From Kastovskya adunca ATA6-11-RM4 (GTDB taxonomy: Bacteria; Cyanobacteriota; Cyanobacteriia; Cyanobacteriales; Coleofasciculaceae): a DNA stretch of 64,000 nt. A program made the translations under genes and the position numbers. The stretch lies in contig JAHHHJ010000004.1 in the NCBI GenBank assembly GCA_019359445.1, positions 1 to 64,000 on the forward strand, read 5' to 3'. Below, piece by piece: positions 19,535 through 29,402 of this stretch. How positions within the stretch are numbered: the first letter of the stretch is position 1; each line of letters starts with the position of its first letter. The notes under the pieces were generated by a model. The model saw only the letters and a list, made by a program, of their open reading frames with translations. It had not been told where the DNA came from and did not search any database.

Positions 19535-20075
19535 GAAACTGGCAACAGACCCCTCTTAGACTCTCTTCTCTATGAAAGCGATCGCTACCTCACCGTCAGG
19601 AAGGGAGTAGGCGTCAGTTGGGCAATGTCCATCTGACGTTTAATGCGATCGCTCTACTTAAATAAATTTAACTTGCGGAAAATACACAACTTTGATTACA
19701 GCGCAACAGACGCTTACGTAAAATTCCCATGTAATTCTTTTAACAAAACGTATATGATATTCCCTTGACAAAATAAAAAACTACTGCTCATCTCTGGCTT
19801 GCTCCTAAGTGCACTGTATAGCCTACGCATTCTACAGAGCCACCCCTTCAATATTGCTCTCACCCACCTTTTTAAAGAATCAAAAGACCGTGAGTAACGT
19901 TTATTTTAAAAGGGAATAGGGGGAGGCTTTGTCATGATTGAATTACGTGAGTTTAGTTCTCAGGACTTATGCAACTATTTATCAGCAACACGATAAATAA
20001 CATCTGCTCAAAAAAGCCTGATTTTGTCAAAGATACATAACGGCTACTATCAATAAATCTAGGAAAACTTCAGGT
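19535..20075. other. Gene-free interval upstream of the large kinase
   Basis: No normal-sized gene is seen. One 20-codon frame at 19934-19996 (MIELREFSSQDLCNYLSATR) follows a strong Shine-Dalgarno-like sequence (GGGGGAGG, seven bases before the ATG). It contains the CTCAGGACTTA motif that recurs in other gaps of this window, so it is more likely part of a dispersed repeat than a gene. The rest is AT-rich and probably regulatory for the kinase gene. Confidence 0.35.
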
Positions 20076-23000
20076 ATGATAACGCTTCCTGGCTACCAGA
20101 TTCACGATTTGATCTATGAAGGTACTAAGTCTCTGGTGTATCGGGGTATCCGTAGACAGGATGAGCAAAGTGTTATTCTCAAAGTTTTAAGAGTTGACTA
20201 TCTAACACCAGAAGAACTTAACAGACATAAGCAGGAATATAAAATTACCCGTTCTTTGAACCTAAAGAGCGTTGTGAGAGCCTATGAGCTGCAAAAATAT
20301 CAAAACACTCTAGTTATGATACTGGAAGACTTTGAGGGAGAATCTTTAAAGAAGTTAATGGCTTGTAGAGAGTTAACACTTTTAGAGTTTCTCCTACTCG
20401 CTCTAAAGATTGTTGAAAGTTTGAGCCAACTTCATCAACAGAATATTATCCACAAAGATATTAATCCATCCAATATTGTATTTAACCCCGAAACGGGGCA
20501 ACTCAAACTAATCGACCTTGGCATCTCCACCGTCTTGACGCGGGAAAATCCTACCTTAAAAAATCCCAATGTCTTAGAAGGTACCCTTACCTATATATCG
20601 CCCGAACAGACAGGTAGGATGAATCGTTCGCTAGATTATCGAACAGACTTTTACTCTCTCGGTGTTACTTTCTACGAACTACTAACCCAGCAGTTGCCCT
20701 TTACATCATTAGATGCAATGGAGTTACTGCATTGTCACATTGCTAAACAGCCAGTTCCGCCTCATGAACTTAATAAACAGGTTCCTCATGCTGTTTCAGA
20801 TATTGTCATGAAACTGTTAGCAAAAACTGCCGAAGATAGATATCAAAGCGCCTATGGAATTAAAGCGGATTTAGAAAATTGTCTAACTCAACTACAGACA
20901 AATGGACAAATTATAGACTTTCCTATCGGTCATCAAGATATTTCTAACAAGTTCCAAATACCCCAAAAACTATATGGTCGAGAACTCAACACTAATGCCC
21001 TCCTAGCCGCCTTTGAACAGGTTAGTCAAGGTAGCACTGTGATGATGTTGGTGTCGGGTTATTCGGGTATAGGCAAGTCATCCTTGGTACGAGAGATTTA
21101 TAAACCCATAACCCAACAACAGGCTTATTTCATTTCTGGAAAATTCGATCAATTTCAGCAAAATATTCCCTATTCTGCTATAGCCAGTGCCTTCTCAGAA
21201 TTAGTTCAACAACTTTTAACCGAAAGTGAAGCCCAGCTCAATCAGTGGAAAGAAAAACTTCAACAAGTCTTTGGCCCTAATGGAAAACTTATTACTGATG
21301 TAATTCCGGAATTAGAACTGATTGTAGGGCCTCAGCCCATTGTTCAAGAACTAGGGCCAGCGGAGTCACAAAATCGCTTTAACTTAGTTTTTCAAAACTT
21401 TGTTCGAGTATTTGGCCAGCCGTCACATCCCTTAGTTATTTTCCTGGATGATTTGCAGTGGGCTGACTCCGCAACACTTAATCTTGTGGAATTCATCCTG
21501 ACAAATTCGGATGTGCAATATCTACTTCTGATTGGAGCTTATCGAAGTAATGAAATCAGCCCCACTCATCCTTTGATGATGACTCTTTCTGAGGTACGCA
21601 ATGCTGGAGCCTTTATCAGCCACATTACTCTAGAACCCTTAGAACTTGAGCATATTACTGATTTGATTGCAGATACCTTGCATAGCGATAGGGAATCAGT
21701 CGTATCCTTGGCATCGCTTGTACTGCGTAAAACTATCGGAAACCCATTTTTTATTAATGAATTTCTAAAATTTCTTCATCAGGAAAAGTTGCTCACATTC
21801 AATTTTGAAAAATTGATTTGGGAATGGGATATAGTAACAATTGAAGCAACAGACATCACTGACAATGTCGTGGAATTAGTAATAGGAAAGCTAAAAAGGC
21901 TTCCTAAGTCAACACAGGAAGTTTTACGTTTAGCTGCCTGTGTTGGCAACAAATTTAATTTGGTTAATATCTCTATTGTTTATAAAAAATCAATATCAGA
22001 AACATTTAAAGATATTGTCCCCGCTCTCACTGAAGAGTTAATTGCCTCCACTTCTGACTTGGAATTATCAGAAAATGAATTAAATGATTCTCAATTAATA
22101 ATTTCCAACTATAAATTCCTGCACGACCGCGTACAGCAAGCAGCTTATGCCTTAAGTGACGGAGAAGAACGAAAAGCTATTCATCTTCAAATAGGTCGGT
22201 TACTACTAAGGAATACACCGTCTGAACAATATTTAGAAAGAATTTTTGAGCTAGTCGATCATCTTAATATTGGACAGGAATTACTGACGGATGAACCAGA
22301 GAAAATTAAACTCGCCGCGCTGAACCTGGAAGCGGGGAAAAGAGCTAAAGACGCAATGGCTTATGCTTCAGCCCTGCAATATTTAACGGCTGGTATGGAG
22401 ATTTTACCGAATAGTAGCTGGAATCAGCACTACGAGCTGGCTTTCTCACTACAGAAGAGACGAGCTGAGGCGGAATATTTAAATGGTAACTTTGAGCAAT
22501 CCGAAGCTTTGATTGAACAGATATTGCCTCATACAAAATCCATCTTGGAGAAGGCTGAAATTTATAGTTTGCTGATTGTACAGTATACCTTATTAGCGAA
22601 ATATCAAGAGGCAATTCAGGCAGGACGGAAAGCTCTAATTTTGTTAGGGATAGACTTACCTAGAGAAAATTTGCAAGCCGCGATCGCTATTGAACTTGCT
22701 GAGGCAAAAATAAATTTAGCTAATCAAGAAATTGCTTCTTTGATTGATGTAAAAGAGATTACATCTCCAGAGAAAAAAGTCGCTGTAAAATTGTTATCCC
22801 ATATCGGGCCATTGGCTTACTTTTTTGATTTTGAACTATGGCAATTAATTACTATCAAAACGACTAATCTCTGTCTCAGGTATGGTTACACTTCAGGAAC
22901 AGTTTACTGCTATTCTTGTTATGGAATGATACTTAGTCAAATCTTAGGAGATTATCAATCAGGTTATGAGTTTGGTTTATTAGCAAAAAAATTAAGCAAT

Positions 23001-25469
23001 AAATTTAATAATTTAGAACAAAAATGTACAGGGCTTGTACTTTTTGCTAACTACTTAAGTAACTGGGTAAAACCAATCAAACTTAGTCATTCAATTAACA
23101 ACGAAGCTTATCAAGTTGGTTTAGATTCTGGGGAATTGCAATGGGCTGGATACAGTCGCCTTCACAAAGCCATTTCTCGATTTTATCAGTGTCACAATCT
23201 TGAGCAGATGTTAGAAGAGATACAGCCTTTTTTGCTGTTTTGCCAAAAAACAAGAAATCAATGGGCAACTGATATCATCCTGGCATATAAACTGACAACT
23301 ATGAATTTGCTGGGATTGACTAAAAATCAATTTGACTTTGATTCAGAAGATTTTAGTGAAGCCCAGTATTTAGAAAAATGCCAGCAACATAAAAGTTTGG
23401 CAGCAATCTGCGAATTTTATATCTTAAAATCTCAAGTTTTTTATCTATATGAAAATCCCCAGGAGGCTTTGCATTTTGCTGTATCTGCATCAAAGCTGAT
23501 TAATTCTATTCTGGGTCATATATCAGTTGCCAAACATAATTTTTATTATTCACTCATTTTACTAGCACTCTACCCAGAAGCCTCAGAAGAGGTACAAAAA
23601 GAGTATTGGCAGCAGTTGGAGACTAATCAACAGCAACTAAAAGTTTGGACAAAAAACTGTCCAGATAATTTTCTCCATAAGTATCTGTTAGTTGAAGCAG
23701 AAATAGCTCGGGTTACTGGTAAAACTTTAGAAGCCTTTAACTTATATCACGACACTATTGAATCAACGAAAGAAAAGGAATTTGTTCAAAATGAAGCATT
23801 AGCTAATGAACTAGCGGCAAAATTTTGGTTGAGCCAAGACAAAGAAAAGTATGCCAAAGTTCACCTCAATGAAGCCTATTACGCTTATCAACGTTGTGGA
23901 GCCAAGCGGAAGGCAGAAGATTTAGAGAAAAAATATCCGCATTTGCTTGCCAGAATGTCAGCAGCTGGTAGTAAAGACACTTTAAATTCTAGTAGTAGTT
24001 CTTCTACTAGCAGTAGTTCGGGAATGCTGGACTTAGCGACAGTTATGAAAGCTTCGCAAGCTATAGCTGGTGAAATTGTGTTGGATAAGTTGCTGGCTTC
24101 TTTGATGAAGATATTAATCGAGAATGCTGGTGCAGAAAAAGGCGTGCTGCTTTTATTAAGAGAGGAAAAACTTCTAATAGAAGCTTCCTTATCAGTTGAG
24201 TTAAAAGAGATAGTTTTACAGCAGTCTATTCCGCTCAACATCTATCAAAACTTGCCTGCTACCGTGATTCATTACGTACAGAGAACTGGCTCTGATGTGG
24301 TTTTAAATAATGCAGCTTGTGAGGGGAAGTTTGCCAATGACCCTTATGTTGTTTCCAACCGTTTGAAATCTATTTTATGTACCCCTATCTTTAGTCAAGG
24401 TCAGCTAGTGGCTGTTCTCTATCTGGAAAATAATTTAACTGTTGGGGCATTTACTCCTGAACGTCTAGAAATTCTCAGATTACTTTCTGCTCAGGCAGCT
24501 ATTTCTCTGGAGAATGCTTTGCTGTATGCCTCATTAGAACAGAAAGTGCAAGAAAGAACGCAAGAGTTAAATAAGAAAAATGTGCGTTTATCTCAAACTC
24601 TGCACGAACTTCAAGACACTCAGCTGCAATTGATTCAGAGCGAAAAAATGTCTAGTCTTGGTCAGTTAGTTGCTGGTGTTGCCCACGAAATTAATAATCC
24701 TGTTAACTTTATTTATGGTAATGTTATTCACGCTAATCAGTATACGAAAGACCTACTAAGCTTAATCGAGTTATATACTGAACATTATCCTGATCCGGTT
24801 TCGGAAATTCAAGATTTAAAGTATGAAATTGATATAGATTATTTGGTTGAAGATTTGCCCAACATGCTGTCATCTATGAAGATTGGGGCGGATAGAATTC
24901 GTCAAATTGTCTTATCACTGCGGAACTTCTCACGACTGGATGAGGCGGATAAGAAAGCAGTTGATATTCATGAAGGGATAGATAGCACCTTACTGATTCT
25001 GCAAAACCGCACTAAAGCTAAACCCGACCGTCCGGCAATTGAAGTGATTAAAGAGTATGGTCAATTGCCGAATGTAGAATGCTATGCGGGTCAGCTTAAT
25101 CAAGTATTTATGAATCTGCTCACTAATGCTTGCGATGCTTTGGAGGAGAAGATGAAGTCTGAAGTTCAAACTTCGCACTTGACGTTTGAGCCTTTGATTC
25201 AGATTTGTACTAAGGTCGTAAATGGTAGTCAGATTGCCATTAGCATTGCAGACAATGGTCTGGGGATGACGGAACAGGTGAAGAAACGATTATTTAATCC
25301 TTTCTTTACAACTAAAGCTGTTGGTAAAGGGATGGGGCTGGGTTTGGCAATTAGCTACCAAATTGTTGTGGAAAAACATGGTGGTCAGTTGCAGTGTATG
25401 TCAGTACCCGGAGAGGGCACGAAATTTGTCGTGGAGATTCCAATAACAACTCATTTTTGTCAAGGGTGA
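20076..25469 (+). CDS. Serine/threonine kinase - AAA ATPase - GAF - histidine kinase fusion
   Basis: This protein has 1797 residues. A Hanks-type kinase domain (about 1-270) has VILKVLR, HKDINPSNIVF (HRD replaced by HKD), LIDLGIS and a GTLTYISPEQ activation segment. An AAA/NTPase domain (about 300-620) has the P-loop SGYSGIGKSSLV and Walker B VIFLDDLQWAD. A helical repeat region (about 700-1290) follows, with a short poly-Ser linker near 1310. A GAF domain covers about 1330-1490. The transmitter carries the phosphorylatable His1537 in GVAHEINNPVNF, then NLLTNACDAL, DNGLGM and GKGMGLGLAIS. It has no receiver. Fusions of this kind (HstK-like) are known from cyanobacteria; substrates are mostly unknown. 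Confidence 0.92.
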   Translation: MITLPGYQIHDLIYEGTKSLVYRGIRRQDEQSVILKVLRVDYLTPEELNRHKQEYKITRSLNLKSVVRAYELQKYQNTLVMILEDFEGESLKKLMACRELTLLEFLLLALKIVESLSQLHQQNIIHKDINPSNIVFNPETGQLKLIDLGISTVLTRENPTLKNPNVLEGTLTYISPEQTGRMNRSLDYRTDFYSLGVTFYELLTQQLPFTSLDAMELLHCHIAKQPVPPHELNKQVPHAVSDIVMKLLAKTAEDRYQSAYGIKADLENCLTQLQTNGQIIDFPIGHQDISNKFQIPQKLYGRELNTNALLAAFEQVSQGSTVMMLVSGYSGIGKSSLVREIYKPITQQQAYFISGKFDQFQQNIPYSAIASAFSELVQQLLTESEAQLNQWKEKLQQVFGPNGKLITDVIPELELIVGPQPIVQELGPAESQNRFNLVFQNFVRVFGQPSHPLVIFLDDLQWADSATLNLVEFILTNSDVQYLLLIGAYRSNEISPTHPLMMTLSEVRNAGAFISHITLEPLELEHITDLIADTLHSDRESVVSLASLVLRKTIGNPFFINEFLKFLHQEKLLTFNFEKLIWEWDIVTIEATDITDNVVELVIGKLKRLPKSTQEVLRLAACVGNKFNLVNISIVYKKSISETFKDIVPALTEELIASTSDLELSENELNDSQLIISNYKFLHDRVQQAAYALSDGEERKAIHLQIGRLLLRNTPSEQYLERIFELVDHLNIGQELLTDEPEKIKLAALNLEAGKRAKDAMAYASALQYLTAGMEILPNSSWNQHYELAFSLQKRRAEAEYLNGNFEQSEALIEQILPHTKSILEKAEIYSLLIVQYTLLAKYQEAIQAGRKALILLGIDLPRENLQAAIAIELAEAKINLANQEIASLIDVKEITSPEKKVAVKLLSHIGPLAYFFDFELWQLITIKTTNLCLRYGYTSGTVYCYSCYGMILSQILGDYQSGYEFGLLAKKLSNKFNNLEQKCTGLVLFANYLSNWVKPIKLSHSINNEAYQVGLDSGELQWAGYSRLHKAISRFYQCHNLEQMLEEIQPFLLFCQKTRNQWATDIILAYKLTTMNLLGLTKNQFDFDSEDFSEAQYLEKCQQHKSLAAICEFYILKSQVFYLYENPQEALHFAVSASKLINSILGHISVAKHNFYYSLILLALYPEASEEVQKEYWQQLETNQQQLKVWTKNCPDNFLHKYLLVEAEIARVTGKTLEAFNLYHDTIESTKEKEFVQNEALANELAAKFWLSQDKEKYAKVHLNEAYYAYQRCGAKRKAEDLEKKYPHLLARMSAAGSKDTLNSSSSSSTSSSSGMLDLATVMKASQAIAGEIVLDKLLASLMKILIENAGAEKGVLLLLREEKLLIEASLSVELKEIVLQQSIPLNIYQNLPATVIHYVQRTGSDVVLNNAACEGKFANDPYVVSNRLKSILCTPIFSQGQLVAVLYLENNLTVGAFTPERLEILRLLSAQAAISLENALLYASLEQKVQERTQELNKKNVRLSQTLHELQDTQLQLIQSEKMSSLGQLVAGVAHEINNPVNFIYGNVIHANQYTKDLLSLIELYTEHYPDPVSEIQDLKYEIDIDYLVEDLPNMLSSMKIGADRIRQIVLSLRNFSRLDEADKKAVDIHEGIDSTLLILQNRTKAKPDRPAIEVIKEYGQLPNVECYAGQLNQVFMNLLTNACDALEEKMKSEVQTSHLTFEPLIQICTKVVNGSQIAISIADNGLGMTEQVKKRLFNPFFTTKAVGKGMGLGLAISYQIVVEKHGGQLQCMSVPGEGTKFVVEIPITTHFCQG

Positions 25470-25616
25470 TAGCACTGTTCTCGGAATATGTTTTTTTGAT
25501 GAAGTTCTAGGTAGAGATATTGAATAAGCTTTAAAAATCGCGTAGTTTCACGGTGTGCGTTTCAGCAATAGACTTCTTACCTTGTACTCATGAAGTTTTC
25601 TGGGAAGAGGTGAGCC

Positions 25617-26354
25617 ATGATGCTATTAAAAACTGAGTCTGTCACTGCCGAGAAAAAGTTAGTTACTTCCAAATTGTCTGTAGAAGATGTTGTCAGAAGT
25701 GCCACGTTTGAAGAAGCAGTGCTGAAAGTCAGTCAAGCTTATGATTTTCACCATCATCCCTACCTGCTTTGGATGCAGTTAGGCTCTACGTCACGCTCGG
25801 AGTTTCTTCACACACAAATACCAGTTATCTTTGCCATTGAGTCGTTTTCCCAGGCGTTAGCTGCAGTGTTGGCTCGCACTCCTGTGTTGGAACAACGACT
25901 ATCTTTGTTTGAGAACGTGGCGGAAGAACATGGTCAAGGGCAAGTGCAGCACTCTCATAAGCACACCTTCCGGCAATTCTTATGTGCTCTCGGTGCGACC
26001 CCAGAAGACCTGAGTGCATCTTACCCTGCATTCGTACTGGCTTTCAATCATTCGCTTCTCAACTATTGTCTGACCCAACCTGGGGAAGCGGGTGCAGCCG
26101 CATTAGGGATACTTGAGCATCTGTATGTAAATGTTAGTGCAGCGATCGCGCATACTGTAACTCACAGAGGTTGGACGGCACCAGGTAGCCAGACACACTA
26201 TACCGTCCATGAAGAACTGGACGTAGAACATGCGCGAGAGCTGCTGATTTTGGCAGAACCCGTTTGGAATGAACCACGCAGCCGCCCTCTTGTGGCTCAG
26301 GGATTGATGCTGGGTGCCCACTATTTATGGAATTTGTACCTTGACCTGCTCTAG
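25617..26354 (+). CDS. Iron-containing redox enzyme family protein (haem-oxygenase-like diiron fold)
   Basis: This 245-residue protein has the TENA/PqqC-like haem-oxygenase fold. Metal-binding patterns typical of the haem-oxygenase-like diiron oxidases (PF14518) are present: ENVAEEHGQG near residue 102, a second glutamate in ILEHLYVNVS near 165, and HEELDVEHARELL near 200. The DFHHHPYLLWMQLG near residue 43 and HSHKHTFRQFL near 113 complete the picture. Such enzymes act on varied substrates (amino acids, fatty acids, peptides); the substrate here is unknown. A good ribosome site (AGAGGTGAG) precedes ATGATG. A 23-codon open frame follows before a strong terminator. Confidence 0.8.
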   Translation: MMLLKTESVTAEKKLVTSKLSVEDVVRSATFEEAVLKVSQAYDFHHHPYLLWMQLGSTSRSEFLHTQIPVIFAIESFSQALAAVLARTPVLEQRLSLFENVAEEHGQGQVQHSHKHTFRQFLCALGATPEDLSASYPAFVLAFNHSLLNYCLTQPGEAGAAALGILEHLYVNVSAAIAHTVTHRGWTAPGSQTHYTVHEELDVEHARELLILAEPVWNEPRSRPLVAQGLMLGAHYLWNLYLDLL

Positions 26355-26367
26355 TCTTGGCAAAGAA

Positions 26368-26439
26368 GTGAGCGTCTTAGTACATCAGGGATTCAATTAT
26401 CGGGTAGATGGACGAGGAGTTTGGGTTCGCAAACGGTAG
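26368..26439 (+). CDS. Very short candidate gene (23 codons) behind the diiron enzyme
   Basis: A GTG-started frame of 23 codons (MSVLVHQGFNYRVDGRGVW then VRKR) lies between the diiron enzyme and a terminator. It is rich in aromatic and charged residues and seems protein-like, but it has only a weak ribosome site (AAAGAA) and no known match. The frame stays open upstream, overlapping the end of the enzyme gene. It could be a remnant of another gene or chance. Confidence 0.25.
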   Translation: MSVLVHQGFNYRVDGRGVWVRKR

Positions 26440-26450
26440 ATTTTTGGTAT

Positions 26451-26482
26451 AAAAAAGGGGAGCAATCTCTGCTCCCTTTTTT
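26451..26482. terminator. Bidirectional rho-independent terminator
   Basis: AAAAAAGGGGAGCA pairs with TGCTCCCTTTTTT around a five-base loop. It ends the plus-strand unit of the diiron enzyme and, read on the minus strand, would serve the lipoprotein gene whose stop is at 26498. Confidence 0.9.
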
Positions 26483-26497
26483 GCTGTACCGCTTTAC

Positions 26498-27310
26498 TTA
26501 TAGAGCGTCCTCAACAGCTGAGGGATAAACATCATCTGCAATCAGCACAGGTCTGTCTTTGTATTCAACTTCAAGCTGTCTTTGCAAGTCCAAATCCCAA
26601 GTTAAATCGTAATCTCTTTCGATTTCAGCGATGACAAATGGGCGTAGTTGACCTGTAGCGACAACAGCCTCGCCATCTGCAATGGTTCGCTCTGGATTTG
26701 CAACTAAGACTAGCAAATCTCCACCGCTAGTTAACTGGTCTTCGTCAATTGTAAATGCTGTCGGGCCGACAATATCTTCAACTTCACCCTTGACAGCAAG
26801 TGTCTTGCCGTAGAACAGGTTAGGGTTCTCTGTGACTTCGCCGGGTTCAGGAGCTAAGGCGATTGACTGGGCAACAATTGCTGGTCTGTTTTCGTATTCT
26901 ACATACAATTCCCGTTCCAAGCCTAAATTAAACTCTCGTTCTACATCAGCAATTACGAACTGACGAACTTCTCCGGTTACTTGAAGTTCTGTATCGTCGT
27001 CAGAAACAACTGGGAGAGGTTGACCTGTGGCGTTGACAACTAAGATATCTTCACCATTGAAAAACTGATCGTCTTCAATTTTGAAGGCATTGGTGCCGAT
27101 TGCTTCTTCGATTTCGCTTCTGACAGTGACGGTCTGACCAACTAGTGCTGCGGTATTATCAGCAACGTCCTCAGCCGTGACGTTTTCTTGCGTATCGGGG
27201 ACAGTTGCTGTGTCGGTTCGATTAGCACTGCAGGCGGGAAGTAAAAACGCTGAGAGTGCTAAAGCGATCGCACCTGTACGAAAATTTCCCTCCAGTGGTT
27301 TGTTAAACAT
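26498..27310 (-). CDS. Predicted lipoprotein with a duplicated OB-like domain
   Basis: The protein has 270 residues. A signal peptide ends in the lipobox LLPAC (Cys27), so it is probably membrane-attached. The rest is two copies of one unit: first LVGQTVTVRSEIEEAIGTNAF with DILVVNA, LQVTGEVRQFVIADVEREF and ENRPAIVAQSI; second FYGKTLAVKGEVEDIVGPTAF with DLLVLVANP, VVATGQLRPFVIAEIERDY and KDRPVLIADDV. The pattern (strand, VTGxVR, then RPxIxA) suggests small beta-barrel OB-like folds. No enzyme motif is seen. It is highly acidic. Function is unknown. It shares a terminator with the convergent gene. Confidence 0.7.
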   Translation of the reverse strand: MFNKPLEGNFRTGAIALALSAFLLPACSANRTDTATVPDTQENVTAEDVADNTAALVGQTVTVRSEIEEAIGTNAFKIEDDQFFNGEDILVVNATGQPLPVVSDDDTELQVTGEVRQFVIADVEREFNLGLERELYVEYENRPAIVAQSIALAPEPGEVTENPNLFYGKTLAVKGEVEDIVGPTAFTIDEDQLTSGGDLLVLVANPERTIADGEAVVATGQLRPFVIAEIERDYDLTWDLDLQRQLEVEYKDRPVLIADDVYPSAVEDAL

Positions 27311-27668
27311 TTTTGATTTACCTCTTCATTCTAAAATTTAGGACGTCGCGATAGCGCTAGCTGCCATTGCTGGTAGCTCACTTGTCCAATTCTTGACATC
27401 CCAAATTGTGATTATCTAATAACTATATTTAGGGTAATGTTATTCATTTTGCCTCTCTCTATTGGAGTAGCGCTCTTGCTTTTATACCTAAGGATAGATT
27501 TTTTTTAGAAATTTTACTTACTTTTTGTCCCAAAGTTGCATTACTTTGGAAGTTTTGAGTTCTAGCTGAGAATAGGCTTTCATCCACTCTCTGTAAGTGA
27601 AAGCTTGGGGAAGCGAAACTTTGTAGAGACAGTCCCAGCAGTCTCTACGACTATACAAATAGCTAGTT
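27311..27668. other. Gene-free interval between the lipoprotein gene and ureC
   Basis: No supported gene was found. Bases 27518-27718 on the minus strand are open for 66 codons but overlap the end of ureC and have no family resemblance. The region just 5' of the lipoprotein gene (about 27311-27420) should hold its promoter. No strong terminator hairpin for ureC was recognised. Confidence 0.4.
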
Positions 27669-29402
27669 TTAGAACAAGAAGTAACGCTGTGCCATAGGAA
27701 GAACAGTGGCAGGTTCACAGGTTAGTAATTCACCATCTGCCCTGACTTCATAGGTTTCAGAATTGACCTCAATCTTTGGTAAAGCGGCGTTGAGTTTCAT
27801 GTCTTGCTTGCTAAGTTGCCGCGTATTGGAAACCGCAACGGCGGGTTTTTGTAAGCCGAGTTGGGCAGGAGTTCCGTTTTCTAACGCCGCTTGCGAGACA
27901 AAGGTAAGAGAAGTTGCCGCGATCGCGCCCCCAAAACTGCCAAACATCGGACGCATATGCACAGGTTGCGGGGTAGGGATACTAGCATTAGCATCCCCCA
28001 TCTGCGCTGCTGCGATCGCCCCACCTTTAATTACCATCTCCGGTTTCACCCCAAAAAATGCCGGACGCCAGAGGCACAAATCCGCCAACTTACCTTCTTC
28101 AACGGAACCGACATAATCCGCAATTCCATGGGCGATCGCCGGATTAATCGTGTATTTAGCTATGTACCGCTTTGCCCGGAAGTTGTCGTTCCGTTCTAAT
28201 CTCTCCACGTCTCCCCCATTTTCCAGGGGAGGGAGAAAGCCGCGTTGTACCTTCATTTTGTGGGCAGTCTGCCAGGTACGAATAATCACTTCTCCCACGC
28301 GTCCCATCGCTTGCGAGTCAGACGCAATCATGCTGAATGCGCCTAAGTCGTGGAGGATATCTTCAGCGGCGATCGTTTCCCGACGAATCCGAGACTCAGC
28401 AAAGGCGACATCTTCAGGAATTCCTCGGTCTAGGTGATGGCATACCATCAGCATGTCGAGGTGTTCTTCTAAGGTATTGCTAGTGTAAGGGCGAGTGGGA
28501 TTTGTGGAAGATGGCAAAACATTCGCTTCCCCGCACACTTTGATAATATCCGGGGCATGTCCGCCGCCTGCCCCTTCGGTGTGGTAGGTGTGGATGACGC
28601 GATTTTTAAAAGCCGCGATCGTGGTTTCGACGAATCCAGCTTCGTTAAGGGTGTCGGTGTGGATGGCTACCTGAACGTCATACTCATCGGCAATACTGAG
28701 GCAAGTATCAATAGTGGCGGGAGTTGTCCCCCAGTCTTCGTGCAGCTTTAACCCCATCGCCCCAGCGATAACTTGTTCTCGTAATCCTTCCGGTTGGGTG
28801 CTGTTTCCTTTTCCTAAAAATCCCAAATTCATTGGGAAGGCGTCAGCGGCTTGTAGCATCCGGTAGATATTCCAAGGCCCAGGAGTGCAGGTGGTGGCGT
28901 TGGTTCCAGTGGCTGGGCCCGTACCGCCGCCTAACATCGTGGTGATGCCAGAGGCGATCGCTGTTTCGATTTGCTGCGGACAAATAAAGTGAATGTGGCT
29001 ATCAATTCCGCCTGCGGTAAGTATCATCCCTTCCCCCGCCACCACCTCAGTACCGGGGCCAATAATAATATCAACGTTGTCCTGAATATAAGGATTTCCC
29101 GCTTTACCGATTTTGAAAATCTTGCCGTTTTTAATTCCAATATCAGCTTTCACCACCCCCCACCAATCGAGAATCAGAGCGTTGGTAATCACCGTATCCA
29201 CCGCTCCATCAGCATTAGAGATGGGAGATTGCCCCATACCGTCACGAATCACCTTGCCGCCACCGAACTTCACCTCGTCGCCGTAGGTGGTGTAGTCGCG
29301 TTCGACTTCGATCACGAGTTCTGTGTCTGCAAGTCGGACGCGATCGCCTACAGTTGGCCCAAACGTCTCCGCGTAAGCGCGGCGATTCATACGGTAACTC
29401 AT
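27669..29402 (-). CDS. ureC: Urease subunit alpha (catalytic subunit)
   Basis: This 577-residue subunit hydrolyses urea to ammonia and carbamate at a two-nickel centre. Active-site landmarks are present: [10 protein letters not shown] (metal-binding histidines), [16 protein letters not shown] (the carbamylated lysine and a histidine), [29 protein letters not shown], and the flap motif [20 protein letters not shown] with its catalytic histidine. Length is slightly above the common 568. No ureA, ureB or accessory gene is in the window. The start is at [21 protein letters not shown] 39-codon gene overlaps the ATG by four bases (ATGA). Confidence 0.97.
   Translation of the reverse strand: MSYRMNRRAYAETFGPTVGDRVRLADTELVIEVERDYTTYGDEVKFGGGKVIRDGMGQSPISNADGAVDTVITNALILDWWGVVKADIGIKNGKIFKIGKAGNPYIQDNVDIIIGPGTEVVAGEGMILTAGGIDSHIHFICPQQIETAIASGITTMLGGGTGPATGTNATTCTPGPWNIYRMLQAADAFPMNLGFLGKGNSTQPEGLREQVIAGAMGLKLHEDWGTTPATIDTCLSIADEYDVQVAIHTDTLNEAGFVETTIAAFKNRVIHTYHTEGAGGGHAPDIIKVCGEANVLPSSTNPTRPYTSNTLEEHLDMLMVCHHLDRGIPEDVAFAESRIRRETIAAEDILHDLGAFSMIASDSQAMGRVGEVIIRTWQTAHKMKVQRGFLPPLENGGDVERLERNDNFRAKRYIAKYTINPAIAHGIADYVGSVEEGKLADLCLWRPAFFGVKPEMVIKGGAIAAAQMGDANASIPTPQPVHMRPMFGSFGGAIAATSLTFVSQAALENGTPAQLGLQKPAVAVSNTRQLSKQDMKLNAALPKIEVNSETYEVRADGELLTCEPATVLPMAQRYFLF

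Noticed and set aside
19934-19996. A 20-codon frame with a strong ribosome site
   Set aside because: It contains the dispersed CTCAGGACTTA motif and is too short to judge; it is more likely repeat DNA.
27518-27718. A 66-codon minus-strand frame overlapping the end of ureC
   Set aside because: It overlaps the ureC stop in another frame and has no protein-like pattern.
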